A program made the translations under genes and the position numbers. DNA of 64,000 nucleotides from Pseudoips prasinana. Taxonomy: Eukaryota > Arthropoda > Insecta > Lepidoptera > Nolidae. The notes below the pieces were generated by a model. That model worked only from the letters and a program-made list of their open reading frames with translations. It was not told the origin of the DNA and ran no database searches. Position 1 is the stretch's first letter; the number at the start of each line of letters is the position of its first letter. Of the stretch, positions 1-11,639 are shown one piece after another. The DNA lies in the NCBI GenBank assembly GCA_951640165.1, contig OX621237.1, positions 4,216,001 through 4,280,000 on the forward strand, read 5' to 3'.

Positions 1-75
1 AAATGCTTGCTGTTCACGACGCGCGCCGGAGGTCGTGTGTTCGATTCTCACCCAGAACAGATACATATTTGTGTG
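1..75 (+). mobile_element. SINE2 family, tRNA-like head, cut by window edge
   Basis: The stretch carries a Pol III box B-like motif (GTGTTCGATTCTCAC) followed by CCAGAACAGATA and TTTGTGTG, matching the head of the better copy near 29.3 kb. The 5' part lies outside the window. It is a SINE fragment rather than a tRNA gene, because no acceptor stem can be formed around it. Confidence 0.6.
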
Positions 76-904
76 TGTTAAAATTTTCCCGAAGTTAAAA
101 CACAAAACTGTTGTTCAACAATAACATTATTACGTAAACACAATTTATCAATCTGACAACCAACGTCCTTTAGATAGACTTGCCATTTAGATAGACTTTG
201 ATTATAACATCAAATGAAAAAACAGGTAGTCAAATCAACGATGAACTAAATTATTTTTGCTACAACTGTCGGAAGTCAAAATAGAGCTACTAAGAATTTT
301 AATAAATATAACAATAAAATTATAAACATACTCTAAAATACAAGTCAAAATCAACATGTTTTATGATAAATTGAAAGATAATTAATATTTGATTTTACAC
401 AAACTTCCGTAATAATTAACACGTTTCAGTCAAATCAGCAAAATATTTAAATCACTGAGCCAAATAATTAGAAAATGTGCAATATTTAATTGAAATTATA
501 CTATGTTTTTTAGCAAGCTAACAGTGTGCATGGACGTGTTTGTTTGTCCTGATGAGTTTACATCAACCAACAAGTGATTTGTATTTGTAGACTTTTATAA
601 GAAGCTCTTTTTTCAGTTTTCCATTTCCACCATACCTGAATGTTATACGAAGCTAAATACATTTTTTTTTCTTTTTAAGAGACAACGCCCACACTAGGGA
701 ATCTAATCCCTGTATCGCGGGGTACTTTACAAATATATAATATACTGTATTAGTATTATTGTTTTCTTGGGACAAAGGTTAGTAAGTCTTCTCTGCCAAG
801 TTGTTTTACCAATGACCTGTCGATGTAGGGGTGAGAGACCGACCCCTCGGTCAAACATAAGTTTTTATGGTTAATTACCTATGATCGTGGAAATTTAATG
901 TAAT
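76..904. other. AT-rich stretch, nothing identified
   Basis: There is no long open frame, recognisable repeat or RNA gene. Sequence is AT-rich with short poly-T and poly-A runs. Position 670-850 is somewhat less AT-rich but I cannot assign it. Confidence 0.5.
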
Positions 905-1090
905 TATGATATTAAAATAAGATAAGATAAGATAACTCTTTATTATACACCAAAATATTACAGGATACAAGAATACAATAACATACATTTAAAAATGGTA
1001 CAATTGGCGGCCTTATCACTAAATGTGATCTCTTCCAGGCAACCTAGGCAGGGATTGGAGTATGGAGTAACCGAGATAGGGTAGTTGTCA
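905..1090 (-). repeat. Repeat family D (LINE-like 3' end)
   Basis: A GATAA-type microsatellite leads into CTCTTTATTATACACCAAAA and then GGCGGCCTTATCACTAAATG. The same order recurs at 4.1, 7.4 and 8.2 kb. Read on the minus strand it ends in an AATAAAG-like signal plus a short tandem repeat, as 3' ends of several LINE clades do. The parent element is not visible, so the class is uncertain. Confidence 0.6.
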
Positions 1091-1344
1091 GTGCACATGA
1101 GTATAGAAATGATACGCACTGGTATCATTACAAAAACAGAGAGTTTTCTACGTCATATAAGATAAATTACATATATATTATATATTAACCTACATACTAT
1201 ATTATATACACGCATATATACTTATATTTCATAAATAAATAAATACATACATAAAATTATGATCTTATAATGCAGCTGGCTAGGCTAAACAAGGCCTTTT
1301 CTATTTAAAAGTTATTGCTGATACCTAGTTCTAAAAACATACAT

Positions 1345-1493
1345 GATACTAGACTGACCAGTTGTCCTAGTGGCCCTGACGCTCAATAATAATTCAGAGG
1401 TCATTGTTTCGATCACCACCCAGGACAAATCTTTGTCTGATTAGCACCAATATTTATTCTGTGTCTGGGTATAATTTTACTATATTAATATCC
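1345..1493 (+). mobile_element. SINE2 copy, degraded
   Basis: An A-box-like TTGTCCTAGTGG is followed by a box-B-like GTTTCGATCACCACCCAGGA and then by the SINE2 body (TTATTCTGTGTCTGGGTATA). It abuts a second SINE2 copy in the opposite orientation. Confidence 0.55.
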
Positions 1494-1735
1494 AGGGACA
1501 TTATTTACACACGGCCATCTGAACCCAAACTAAGCAAAGCTTGTACTATGGAAACCAGATAACTGATATACTACATAATAATATACTACTTTGCTTTTGT
1601 AAATACATACTTATATATATAATTACGCCCAGACTCAGGACAAACAGACATGTTCATGCACACAAATATGTGTCCTGGATGGGAAACGAACCTACCACCT
1701 CCGGCGTGAAAAACAAGCATTTGCCAACCCCGCCA
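1494..1735 (-). mobile_element. SINE2 copy, near full length
   Basis: Read on the minus strand: a head with a tRNA-like box B, the body, then the tail TTTGGGTTCAGATGGCCGTG. The plus strand shows AAACTAAGCAAAGCTTGTAC, the reverse complement of the tail shared with SINE1. With the preceding plus copy it forms a back-to-back pair. Confidence 0.65.
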
Positions 1736-3003
1736 ATATGTATGTATTAATAAATATATAAGTATGTTTATTTATCAAGTGTCTAGTTGCCATAGCATAG
1801 GCTCTGTTGAGGCACAGGTGTTGTTGTTCTAACGTGTTTATTTATATATAACAATCATAGACTCGAGGACAATTAGCTTTATTATGAATAGTAGTAGACT
1901 TTGCAGTAAAGTTGGTTGATTACTATATACGGATAGTGGTGAAGTTTGAAGTCCAGACAACCTGGAAGACTACGATAGAAGAATAATAGCTTACGCATAC
2001 AGGTAAATCCAAAGAAAATATGTGCAAATGAAATTACATTAACACATCCCAAAATATCGACGAAAGTGGCGTGTCCTGCCCGAGTATGGGCTATTTTATG
2101 TGTCCATCCTGTATAATATCTGGCATCTTTCAGGAATTTTATGGCACTTCAGTTTCAAAAATTTAAAGGGTTAAGTATACTTAGTTACCTACAAAAAAAA
2201 TTCTTCATAGAAATCCTTATTATATCAAAAACTATTACGATTATTACTCTCCTCAAAACAACAAACAAACTTCCAAAAACCACATTAAAAAAAATACTTT
2301 AATTAGCTTCCAATGTGAATCCCTCACTCGCGCGACTTACAACACCCTAAAAGAAAAACCTTTACATTTTACAAGATGGGCCCACAAAGGCGTGTCAACA
2401 CTCTTTTAAAAGTACATCACACCTGGTTCAAAGTGCCTTATTACCGGCTTTACCGTAGTGTAGCTTATCAAGGTCTGAGGGCAAAAAGTAAAAGGCTGGT
2501 TTTAGAAAAAAATACATCAAAGGCTGGTCGGAATGTTTTCAGTCGGGCTTTCGCCTTTTTTCAATGGCAATTAGTAAGCGTTTCTGCGAACGCTTGCAAC
2601 GCGCCTTGTGCAATTATAGCTCGAGTAGTTGCGGTAGTTGCGAACTCGGAGAAAGAAACTGAAGCGACGTGGTGGAATATTTACTGGAATAAATCACATT
2701 GCGCAACAGACTACACACCCAATTGTTGAATTCTCGTTTTTCAAACCAGCTTGAACCCGATATTACGGATTAAGCAAGTCACCATGTCAGCAGCAGGTGA
2801 TTTGACAAGAGCTTCTCCCTCTTTCTGTTCAGCGTATGGGTAGTGATTACCCTGGCTTTAGCGTCGTTCAAGCCGCTCAGTAGGCGTATACTACGGGTTG
2901 GCAATAAAACCGCAGCTGACAGTGTTACGTTCCCTCCAATGCTAGAACTGAGATGTTCAAAAAATAAATATGTTTAACGGCCATCTATCTATAGACAGAA
3001 CAC
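1736..3003. other. Unassigned; one weak 117-codon open frame
   Basis: An ATG-initiated frame runs 2376-2729 (+) with moderately higher GC at 2560-2660. The predicted protein has no motif I recognise and no sign of splicing. I see no promoter or family resemblance, so I do not call it a gene. Confidence 0.4.
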
Positions 3004-3185
3004 GTGCCTAGGTGCTTTACTACATCGATCACTGATGAACTGGGTATGAAAGCCAATAGTCGACGATCGAAGTATGACGGTAGTAGTTTACGGAGAAACG
3101 CTGCTATCCGTTTTCTGGTAAAATTCTACCCGAGAGAAAACTTTTTTTTCGGGTATGATTTTACACCCCCACGGGATGACATGTA
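3004..3185 (-). mobile_element. RTE-tailed nonautonomous repeat (family R), decayed
   Basis: It preserves GAAACGCTGCTATCCGTTTT and CCCCCACGGGATGA, matching the better minus copies at 30.4 and 41.4 kb. The GTCCACTGCTGGAC tail is no longer recognisable. Confidence 0.5.
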
Positions 3186-3343
3186 GTGGTAATATTGGAC
3201 ACTGGCAGGCAATATAAACTCGGCTTCAGTTGTCTGCTGTTTATTATAAAGTATATTAACAGCGGATGGTTTAAGCGTAGTCAAAGATAACCTAGCCTTA
3301 TATTTAGCTCGTTATATGTTACTTAACCTGAACATTATTTGAC

Positions 3344-3590
3344 GGTCACCGTAGCCTAGTTGGTAGTGCTCCTGCCTACGAATCTGGTGGTCCTAGGTTC
3401 GAATCCCGGTAAGTGCAAATATTTGTGTGATGAGCACGAATATCTGTTTCTGTGTCATGGATGTTTTCTATGTATATATGTATTTATCTATCTATATAAG
3501 TATGTATATCGTGTCCTGGTACCCATAGTACAAGCTTTGCTTAGTTTGGGGCTAGGATGATCTGTGTGACATTGTCCCTAGATATTATGG
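3344..3590 (+). mobile_element. SINE1, tRNA-derived, full length
   Basis: The head has box A (TAGCCTAGTTGGTAGTGC) and box B (GGTTCGAATCC), the internal Pol III promoter of tRNA-derived SINEs. The body reads GTGATGAGCACGAATATCTG, and the tail holds CATAGTACAAGCTTTGCTTA and GACATTGTCCCTAGATATTA. Four copies occur in this window (3.3, 5.8, 41.0, 42.7 kb). The head could be mistaken for a tRNA gene, but the acceptor stem is not paired and the body is always attached. Confidence 0.85.
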
Positions 3591-4055
3591 ACAACATCAG
3601 CTCTTCTTTTATTTTAAATTCGGCTGTTGCTCTAAGCCTCTATTCCTCACAAATTGCGTCAGGAAAACGACGGTGTTACTATTATTTTGGGTCTTATGTA
3701 AACCTAATTTGGACCCGATTGCATTGTTTATAAGAATGAGGGATAAGAATGTATAGTCTCCCACAGTATGAGTGAGAGAAGCTTATCTCCTATTCCTGGG
3801 GGAGACTCTTGTACAGACCTCCATAAGACTGGGCACCAGTTAGACCATAAGCATTTTTTGCTTACAAATTATTATTATAATAGAGAATGCTACTTATAAA
3901 ATTATCCAAGCCACTGGTATTGTTATCCCAGGAAATTTATTTGCCCTTTAATAGCTGAAATGAAAATAAAAGCAAAGTTGGAGCTGGAATTTCCAATTTA
4001 ACTATCACTGTAAAGAATTTGGGCTGAACGATAGCCATTAAAATGCGTTATGCTG
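3591..4055. other. Unique-looking AT-rich sequence
   Basis: No coding potential and no repeat recognised. Confidence 0.4.
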
Positions 4056-4310
4056 TGTGGCTGACGGCAAAGAATATCACCATCCTATTTCATTCCGTGG
4101 GGGGCCTAGATAGATAAACTCTTTATTGTACACCAATATTAAAATCATAACAGTACAGGAGCATATAATTAAAAAAGTATACAATTGGCGGTCTTATCAC
4201 TAACATGTGATCTCTTCCAGACAACCGAAGAATGGAAAATAATAAATGTCGATCCGAGGGAAGATCTCTCACAGAATAGGCAGCAGCCTCTTTCTGTGTA
4301 CTCTGACTAA
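4056..4310 (+). mobile_element. Family R copy split by a family D insertion
   Basis: The left part (GGCAAAGAATATCACC, TTTCATTCCGTGGGG) and right part (GATCCGAGGGAAGATCT, GGCAGCAGCCTCTTTCTGTG) are adjacent in the intact plus copy at 24.1 kb. Here they are separated by roughly 130 bp of family D. Confidence 0.6.
4108..4235 (-). repeat. Repeat family D inside family R
   Basis: The sequence runs AACTCTTTATTGTACACCAA, then ACAATTGGCGGTCTTATCAC and GTGATCTCTTCCAG. It has the same order as the copies at 0.9 and 8.2 kb and interrupts a family R element, so D inserted later. Confidence 0.6.
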
Positions 4311-5029
4311 AAATGAAACTTCGTTTCCTTTAAAAAGTAATTATTTATGTTACATTTTTCATCATTAACGAATATAAATAACATATTTTGATAAACCAAT
4401 GATTTATTATATTGATTTTGAGTATTTTTATATTGATATTGAGTTTGATATAAAAAATTATTATAAATGTAATAGTTTCTCAGTGTTGCCGCATCCAAAA
4501 CACGACTTTTCTCGTTCCCCACCTCCCTCCGCAGTCGCAAAGGGTGTCCTAAACTTAAAATTATTGATATAAAACCTCAGCGCGTTAATTAAGCTTTTCA
4601 CTCGTTTAATTTTTTACTCAATTAACTACTGCACGTAGTGCTAATTTATTTCGGTTTAATTAGCAATGGCGAGATGTGATCGGCCATGCGCGGTTGTGTA
4701 CAATGTATATGTTTACTTTGGTGAGTATTGGTGAGTAGGCATTGCATATCATATCCAGTAATGAATAAATATTAATTAGGCATGGAGTTGCCAATGTAAG
4801 TCAGAACGGAGCAATTTGTATTTTCAATCAACATGCAAAATGGGAAAAAATAAAATTTAACGATCAGCAGATGCATTTTGTATGGTGAGACAAATTTATT
4901 AAAAATTTATTTTCGTATTTAAACTGGTTTTGTTTATATTAATTAATTTTTAATAACGGTCCGTGAGTTACGTCCACTATTCTTTAACTGGTTCTCTATA
5001 TCATTTGTAATTAGACATTATTATTATTG
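4311..5029. other. AT-rich unassigned sequence
   Basis: No convincing gene. A short minus open frame at 4307-4540 is low complexity (Asn/Tyr rich) and is attributable to base composition. Confidence 0.4.
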
Positions 5030-5350
5030 ACTAGCTGTGCCCCGGGTTTTACCCGCATTAAACTTTATAAATTATCACAGCTCATCCCCCATCAGTGATA
5101 GCGTGATAATATGTAGTCTATATGTTGACCCGACCTCTTAGTAATATTGTTGCAGAGTTTAAAGTAAATCCATGCAGTACTTTTTGAGTTTAGCCCGTAT
5201 AAACATACAGACAAACAGATAAACAGACAAAATTCTAAAAACTATATTTTTGGCTTCGATATCGATTGCAAATCACGCCCCAAGTATCCTTTAAAAAAAT
5301 ATTGAATGTACAGTTTTGACTTTCCTACGATTTTATTATATGTATAGATA
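5030..5350 (+). repeat. Repeat family K2
   Basis: It begins CTAGCTGTGCCCCGGGTTTT, continues with GTTGACCCGACCTCTTAGTA and GTACTTTTTGAGTTTAGCCC, and ends with TTTGACTTTCCTACGATTTT. It matches the tandem K2 copies at the right edge of the window. The class is uncertain; it could be Helitron-like or SINE-like. Confidence 0.65.
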
Positions 5351-5479
5351 ATATTATTTCTTTATTTAATAATAGAGTTATCACTCTATACGAAATTAAG
5401 TAACCATAAAACGGATAGAAACGGGACACTATCCGTACATCATACCGTCTCTTCTGCCTCTCCAAAAGATTTCTACAAA

Positions 5480-5650
5480 CAAGTTGTGTCCATCATTTGG
5501 AGGGATATGCCATAATTACCACGCTCGGCAGACGGGTTGGCGATCGCAGTATGATGGTCATAGTACACAGACAGATGCTGCTGCCCGTTCTCTGGGAGAT
5601 ATTCCTTACCTTCTACGTGCCCCAGGGGATGAAATGAGGTTCTTCGCAAC
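5480..5650 (-). mobile_element. Family R copy, partial
   Basis: Plus-strand landmarks are CAGACGGGTTGGCGATCGCA, GATGCTGCTGCCCGTTCTCT and CAGGGGATGAAATGAGG, in the order seen at 30.4 and 41.4 kb. Confidence 0.7.
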
Positions 5651-5799
5651 ATCAGCACTTACCCTGTTAAGATATTTAATGGAAAATGAAAGTATATATA
5701 AGTAAGTAGAAGCCAGTCTTCTGGGCACATTTTCTCATGGCCTTGATTCGGAGGAATACTACGACGCCATCTGTATTTAGTTATCATTTACTTTATGAC

Positions 5800-6140
5800 G
5801 GTCACCGTAGCCTAGTTGGTAGTGCTCCTGCCTACGAAGCTGGTGGTCCTGGGTTCGACTCCCGGTAAGTGCAAAAAATAGTTGTGGGTGGAATAATCTC
5901 AATACTTAAAAAAAAAAAGATTATAGGTATTAGTTTGCATTTAATCAATTTTGTGTATTATTGATTGATTTTTTTGTGTGATGAGCACGAATATTTGTTT
6001 CTGAGTCATGGATGTTTTCTATGTATTTTAAATATTTATCTATCTATATAAGTATGTATATCGTCGCCTGGTACCCATAGTTCAAGCTTTGCTTCGTTTG
6101 GGGCTAGGATGATCTGTGTGGCATTGTCCCTAGATATTAT
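5800..6140 (+). mobile_element. SINE1 with a ~100-bp internal insertion
   Basis: The head is intact (boxes A and B). After GGTAAGTGCAAA an AT-rich extra segment of about 100 bp (about 5877-5976) precedes the normal GTGATGAGCACGAATATTTG body. The tail with CTTTGCTTCGTTTGGGGCTA is complete. Confidence 0.8.
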
Positions 6141-7385
6141 TATAGATGTTATTTTTACCTATGTATATAATTTACTTTTTCTTTCTAATGTAGTTAGGTA
6201 TAGTATAAGTTTATTTAGATTCTTTGCTATTATGTTAGTTATTTACCTATAAAAATAAATACATTTATTAAATGAATTTAAAAAAGTAAGGTTTAGAAAA
6301 GTTATCTAACACTTACTTATATATGATTTCACTTACGTGTGTGGAAGTATTTCATATATTTAATAGCAAAAACCTCCTGTTTTTTGTTGGAAACGATTAT
6401 GATAAATAACTTAAATCATCATTCGCTTTCAAGATGACTACCTAAAATTTCCATAAATATAAAATGACAAGAAGAGCTGAGCGCAGGTTTTTATTAATAG
6501 AATAAAGAAGATCATTTAAGGGAGACGATTTAAATGAAATTTTAATTATAAAAAATAACAAGGAGTTAAGAATAAAAAAATAAACAGACAATTAAATGCC
6601 AACCCAAAGCGAATATTCACGCAACGTTACTGTTTCCACCTGTTATAAAATAAAGGTGTCTTAAATATATTCAAAAGTTAAAATCTCATTAAAAACGTAC
6701 AATCTAACCATTAACTAATTGCTGACACCCTCGTAGCAACCGCACCGATACACAGACATCTTACCGAAGGGACTTCTAATTAATGCGACACTTCTCAATT
6801 TGTTCTGTTATCTTCGACATCAAAGTTGACATAAAAGAAACAAAGTAAAAATCATCCTTAAATAAAGGTGTACAAAATATATTTTTGAATGTGGGAACGG
6901 TGGATCCGTTGAAAGAGTTTTAGCGAAGTGACATTGCATCGTCGGCTTCGAACAAATGACTTGAAAAGGCAAATGGGCGTCTTCACAGAGTTGAAGCGAT
7001 TAGCGTTTTGAGAAAGTTTTCGGGTGGGTGTGTGCGTTTATAAATAAGAGGTTTTATCTTATGAGTGTATAATTAAATGCCATCAGAATAAAAAAGCTAT
7101 TAATTACTGTTTCAAAAACATAGAACGCACTACATATTTTCGTAATAGTAACTTATTGAAACAAACAAATCAACAAGAACTAATAAAATCGGTTTGCAAA
7201 CAATGGTGAAATCTCGTTAAATACCAAAAAAACAAACAATAAACAAGTGATATCTAATTCATAACCTTCTTATTTTTGTTGTTCGGTAAAAGTAATAGGG
7301 ATATACATAAGGGAATAGCATGAAATAGGCGCTCGTAATCAGATGCTCCCATCTGTACGTACGTAAAGTGGTTAGCGAAGTTTAC
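6141..7385. other. Unassigned AT-rich sequence
   Basis: No open frame of note. The section 6890-7040 is less AT-rich but no motif is recognised. Confidence 0.4.
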
Positions 7386-7480
7386 TAGTAAAGTAAAGTA
7401 AGTAAAGTAAAATACTCTTTATTGTACACCATAACTTAAAATTAAAATGAGCTTACATAAATTAAGACAACCAATTATGG
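7386..7480 (-). repeat. Repeat family D, short copy
   Basis: An AAGTAAAGTA microsatellite is joined to AATACTCTTTATTGTACACC. The GGCGGCCTTATC portion is missing or diverged. Confidence 0.5.
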
Positions 7481-7769
7481 AGAGGATAGACTAAGGAAAG
7501 GGGAAACAGGGTAGGTAGATGTAACAATAGGTCAACTTAATGTAAACTTAAACTAATACAATATAATATTAAAGTAAAAAAAATAATTTCATAGAATAAT
7601 TTCAAAAAGTCTAATAAAGCAGAAATGCGCGAAAAAAAACCAAAGGCGGCAGCGGTAAATAAATATGCTTAGTAATCTAGGCAGATAAATACATGTTTTT
7701 AACATTATTTTTAAAAATATTTAATGATTGCGCTTGTCTTATTGTTAAGGGCAGTGTGCAGATGTTAAC

Positions 7770-7920
7770 TAGGCTCGCGAGCCTAGTAAGTCCATAGATG
7801 GATGACCGCAGTGGTTAAATTTCTGAGGTTGTCCGTGCTTCGGAGGGCAGTTTAAGCTCTCGGTCTCAGTTGTAGCCATTAGGCAACAGCGTATAGTCCG
7901 GTGAATTATAAAAGTTCAAA
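7770..7920 (+). repeat. Repeat family G with palindromic left edge
   Basis: It starts with the 18-bp palindrome CTAGGCTCGCGAGCCTAG, then TCCATAGATGGATGACCGCA, TGCTTCGGAGGGCA and TCGGTCTCAGTTGTAGCCAT. A related copy lies at 12.6 kb. Confidence 0.5.
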
Positions 7921-8195
7921 AAATAACAAAAAGATTAATTTTACTTTGACGTCTGGGACAGAGGTTAAGACAGCTTCGCCACTTCGGGTCCCAAGTTCGA
8001 TTCTCGCGCAGGACTACTATTTGTGTGACCCATATATATGAGTCTTGATGACACTGAGTCCAGCGTTGAACTATTGTGCTGGCTGATACAAAACTTTACT
8101 GTCTTCAGGAATTATATCTTGAGGAATCTTTTTGACAGGACGCTAACATCATCCTGGGTCAATCAATGTTGTCCCAGGACATGAGGAGCATATGT
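7921..8195 (+). repeat. Possible decayed tRNA-derived SINE
   Basis: A box-B-like motif (CAAGTTCGATTCTCGCG) is followed by CAGGACTACTATTTGTGTGA, as in SINE2. The rest does not align well with the other copies by eye. Confidence 0.35.
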
Positions 8196-8345
8196 TATGG
8201 TAGTAAGTAAGTAACTCTTTATTGTACACCAAAAAAATATTACATACAAAGATATTAAACATGTTATCAAGATTGTACAAATGGCGGCCTTATCTCTAGG
8301 TGCGATCTCCAGCATCCAACCGTTGGAAGGACCAGGAGTGAAGAA
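8196..8345 (-). repeat. Repeat family D
   Basis: An AGTAAGTAAGTAA microsatellite, then CTCTTTATTGTACACC, TACAAATGGCGGCCTTATCT and GCGATCTCCAGCATCCAACC. It is directly followed by family F. Confidence 0.6.
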
Positions 8346-8349
8346 AAGG

Positions 8350-8631
8350 TAGTTTAGAGAGGTATAGCGTTGATTCGCTCAAAGAGCAGCCCAACTGGGG
8401 AAGACTCTCCACCTTACAGAAGACATTCCTTAATAATAACTTTAATGTTGCTGTTTCTGAGTGTAAATAAGGTCGCCAGAGCTCATTGGGCTGCGGGGAA
8501 GGGTAAGCGACACCTGTTTGCTGACTCTTTGGCCGGCACTGCACCCATGACTCCTCTGGTGTTGCGAGTGTCCATGGGCGGCGGTGATCACTTATCACCC
8601 GCTTGTTCGAATGTCATATAAAAAAAATGTA
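8350..8631 (+). repeat. Repeat family F (LINE-tail-like)
   Basis: Landmarks are GAGCAGCCCAACTGGGGAAG, CTCCACCTTACAGAAGACAT, GGTCGCCAGAGCTCATTGGG, GACTCCTCTGGTGTTGCGAG and a 3' end GATCACTTATCACCCGCTTG followed by poly-A. A minus copy lies at 28.1-28.4 kb. The 3' end resembles lepidopteran CR1-type LINE tails of the ATCAGGTGGGCC kind, and no coding sequence remains. Confidence 0.6.
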
Positions 8632-9004
8632 TTTGTTGGCATATTAACAGAAATATTTTTTTCGAGCTTTCTTGAAACTGGATAAATTAAAACAATTAAA
8701 AGATGTGCAATGCGAACAAAAGCCAAACAATTAGCTAATTCTTCGCCAATCTTTTCATTGCAAACAGTTCAACAGTATTGCTCAATTGAAACATTAAAAT
8801 TTGTACAATCACGACCGAGCCCGTTGAATGGAAAGTTGTGTAACAGTTGGATCACAAGATATTGTACTGAAGTGTGGATATAGGGCTTTACAGCTTATAA
8901 CAAAGAAAATAAAGACCAAAGAATTGCGACCTGATCAAAGGTTGCGACTTATCCTTGGACGTTATAGTTATTAATGATAGTGCAGTAAATTAACAATATA
9001 ATAA
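8632..9004. other. Unassigned AT-rich sequence
   Basis: Nothing recognised. Confidence 0.4.
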
Positions 9005-9155
9005 AAATATCCTGGAACATTATTCACACACGGCCATCTGATCTTAAACTACAGCTTGTACTATGTAAACCAGGTATGTTGTATAGATAGTTTTCTTTTG
9101 TAAATTCATACTTATATAGATAATATAGACATAACCATACAGACAAATTGTAGTA
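9005..9155 (-). mobile_element. SINE2 tail fragment
   Basis: ATCCTGGAACATTATTCACA, CACGGCCATCTGATC and ACAGCTTGTACTATGTAAAC match the minus SINE2 copy at 1.5 kb. The tRNA-like head is absent. Confidence 0.6.
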
Positions 9156-9205
9156 AAATATAAATGTCAATAATTAAACCAAATATAATCTCCTTAACAA
9201 TAACT

Positions 9206-9290
9206 TAATACAAGCTAGCTAAATATCACTACTATTATAAAATAAATGTTATAAATGTTTTAACAATCCGTGTACCTAAATATCGTCCCC
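9206..9290 (+). repeat. Repeat family L, copy 1
   Basis: AAGCTAGCTAAATATCA and TATTATAAAATAAAT, then an ACAATCCGT/ACCTAAATATC motif, recur in the same order at 47.0 kb. The class is unknown. Confidence 0.45.
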
Positions 9291-10160
9291 GTAGTTGGAA
9301 AACTAAATAAGTCCGATTTTGGCCATTTTGACTTTTTCCTATTTTCAAAACACCTAAAACCTGCCGCATATTTGAGCCTTACAGGCATTTTCATATCTTA
9401 TTCCGTTCCAAAGATATAGCCATTTTTGTCAGACAGGTCATGACAGATGGAATAATAAATATCTTCAGACAAACACAATTTTTTTAAAGGAAAACTAAAT
9501 AACTCAGTAAATAAATCAATAACTCTGGTCAATGACAAGATGAATGTCGAATAAGTTAAATAACTTGAGTTGTTGAATTTTTCCTTAACTTAATTTTTTT
9601 TTTACAAAACTAACTTAGTTTGAGGAAAAATAAATAACTCTATTTATTTAATTCTGCTATCCATAATTCTGATATAACGTATCAAATTTCTAAATATTTG
9701 GTGTTATTTATTTCTTCTACAACAAGATAAAGATTAATTATAAGATGCTAGGCAATAAAATTAAATAACTTAAGTTGTCATCAGAGGAAATCAGAGGGTC
9801 AAGTCCCATTTCGGGTATCAAACCAACGCCACCTTCAACAGATGAAGAATCGTTTGCTGATTCTGGATCTACATGGATTCCGGACACAGAAGAAGAAAAT
9901 AAAAACGAAACTTAGTTCTTTAATAGACATCAATATTTCATTGGATAAGAAGAAATAAAGAGTAAAGAGATTTGAACGAATAAACCCCATTTTGTCGAGA
10001 GATTCTGAAGATGAAACAAGTAATATTATAACAACTCGAGCAATTATTGAAACCCTTATTGAAAAGTCTCACCGGGTTACCCTGAAAAAGAATCATGGAA
10101 CACAATATTTCGCTGAGACAACAGATTCAGAAATAGAAACAGAAAATAAGGAAATAGAAA
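9291..10160 (+). pseudogene. Decayed transposon-like block with acidic ORF remnants
   Basis: The left part has repeated short motifs of the type TAAATAACTTGAGTTGTTG, as in subterminal regions of DNA transposons. Around 9780-10160 two short frames encode acidic, Ser/Thr-rich peptides (including STDEESFADSG and RDSEDETSN) separated by stops. I do not recognise the protein. No terminal inverted repeat pair was found, so this may be half of a transposon whose other end was lost. It directly precedes an RTE 5' end. Confidence 0.35.
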
Positions 10161-11520
10161 CCGGGGCTCTAAAAACCCCCGGCAGATGCCGTTTTACCAA
10201 AATCGACAACCTCTGGCCCTGGCAACATATAACACTCGCATACTGCGGACCGACGAGAAGATCATCGAACTGGAGGACGAACTGAGCAGGTTACATTGGG
10301 ATATCATAAGATTGTCTCAAGTCCGAAGAGAGGGGGAGGGCACGATAATCCTAAACTCCGGGAACCTGCTCTATTTCCGGAACCAACGGCGACCTACTGT
10401 CCCAAGGTGGTGTCACCTTGGGACAAACACTTGGGACAACGTAGTGAAAATCGAGAGTGTGTCGATAGGGTGGCGTAACTTATTCTCAGAATTACCAAGC
10501 GGTATTCTTTGAAGGTAATACAGGTATACGCACCGACTTCGACGAACTCCGACGGTGAGGTTGAGGATATATCAAGAGCCATACATGGCTCTAAAAACCC
10601 TTTCTCTGTGGTCATTTGTGGACTTTGACGCGAAGCTGGGCAAACGATTTGGTAATGGGCTGAGAGTGGGGCAATTTGGAACTGGAGACCAGAACCCCCG
10701 GGGCCAAATGTTGGCCGACTTCATGGAGAAGGAGGAACTAAAAAGATCTCTGACTTTACCCTGCAACTCATGGAGGAAAGACGGATAATGGTTCTGAACT
10801 CCTCAGATGATGCTACCAGATACCGGCGGCTCAACAGACTGATCTCAAAGTCTTTGACTCGCCACACGCGTCATTTTATTACAATTAGTATTAAAGAGAC
10901 CATCAAGCGGAACAAAAGCTCGATAGTGCCTCGGATCCCAGAGCACGACTAACCCGTCATTACACCGAAGACATCCTGGAAGTCAGCCTGTACGAGATTA
11001 GAATAGCTCTCAGACAACTTAAGAACAACAAGGCGCTTGGTGAGGATGTAGTAACAGCAGAGCTTCTGAAGGCGGGTGGTACACCAATCCTACGGGCCCA
11101 TCCGAACTTATTTAACTCCGTCATACTAGATGGTCAAACTAACAACAACTCCACACGCATGGCACAGAAGTGTGGTGGTGCTCTTCTTCAAAAAGGGTGA
11201 CAAAACCCTATTGAAGAATTATAGACCGACACTGCTGAGCCATGTTTACAAGTTGCTTTCGAGGGTCATAACGAATTGTCTCGCACGCAGGTTTCATGAC
11301 GTCCAGCCTCCCGAACAAACTGGTTTCCGAAAAGGCTTTAGCACCATAGACCACATACATACGCTGGGGCAAGTTGTGTAGAAGACCGAAAAGTATAACA
11401 AGCCACTGTGTTTAGCGTTTGTGGACTATGAGAAAGCCTTTGATTCTATCGAAACCTGGGCCGTGCTCAGGTTTCTCCAAAGGTGCCAAATCGACTACCG
11501 GTATATCGAGGAAGAAAATG
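10161..11520 (+). pseudogene. RTE-clade retrotransposon, broken 5' half (endonuclease and start of RT)
   Basis: RTE elements encode an APE endonuclease plus reverse transcriptase. The element starts with a GGCTCTAAAAACCCCCGGCA leader. Endonuclease pieces are visible in several frames: YNTRILRTDEKIIELEDEL, LHWDIIRLSQVRREG (normally LSEVRR), VYAPTSTNSD and GQMLADFMEKEEL. RT pieces follow: IALRQLKNNKALGEDVV, FFKKGDKTLLKNYRP, QTGFRKGFSTIDHIHT and LAFVDYEKAFDSI. Several frameshifts and stops separate them, and the copy ends before the catalytic FADD motif. It is dead. The 3' half of the same clade occurs at 15.0 and 37.8 kb as separate insertions. Confidence 0.85.
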
Positions 11521-11639
11521 TGAGACAAAAAAAAAAAGAATCTCAAGGAAAGCCTTTGTGTCTACATTTTATCTTATTTCCTTAAATCATGAATTAGGAA
11601 GTCCCTTCATAATAAAAATAATGTCTTGCTAGCCCAATT

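Noticed and set aside
2376..2729. Small protein-coding gene of 117 codons
   Set aside because: No recognisable domain, promoter or homologous pattern. An open frame of this size is expected by chance in a 64-kb window.
3344..3416. tRNA gene (good boxes A and B)
   Set aside because: The same head occurs four times, always attached to an identical noncoding body and tail, and the ends do not form an acceptor stem. It is a SINE.
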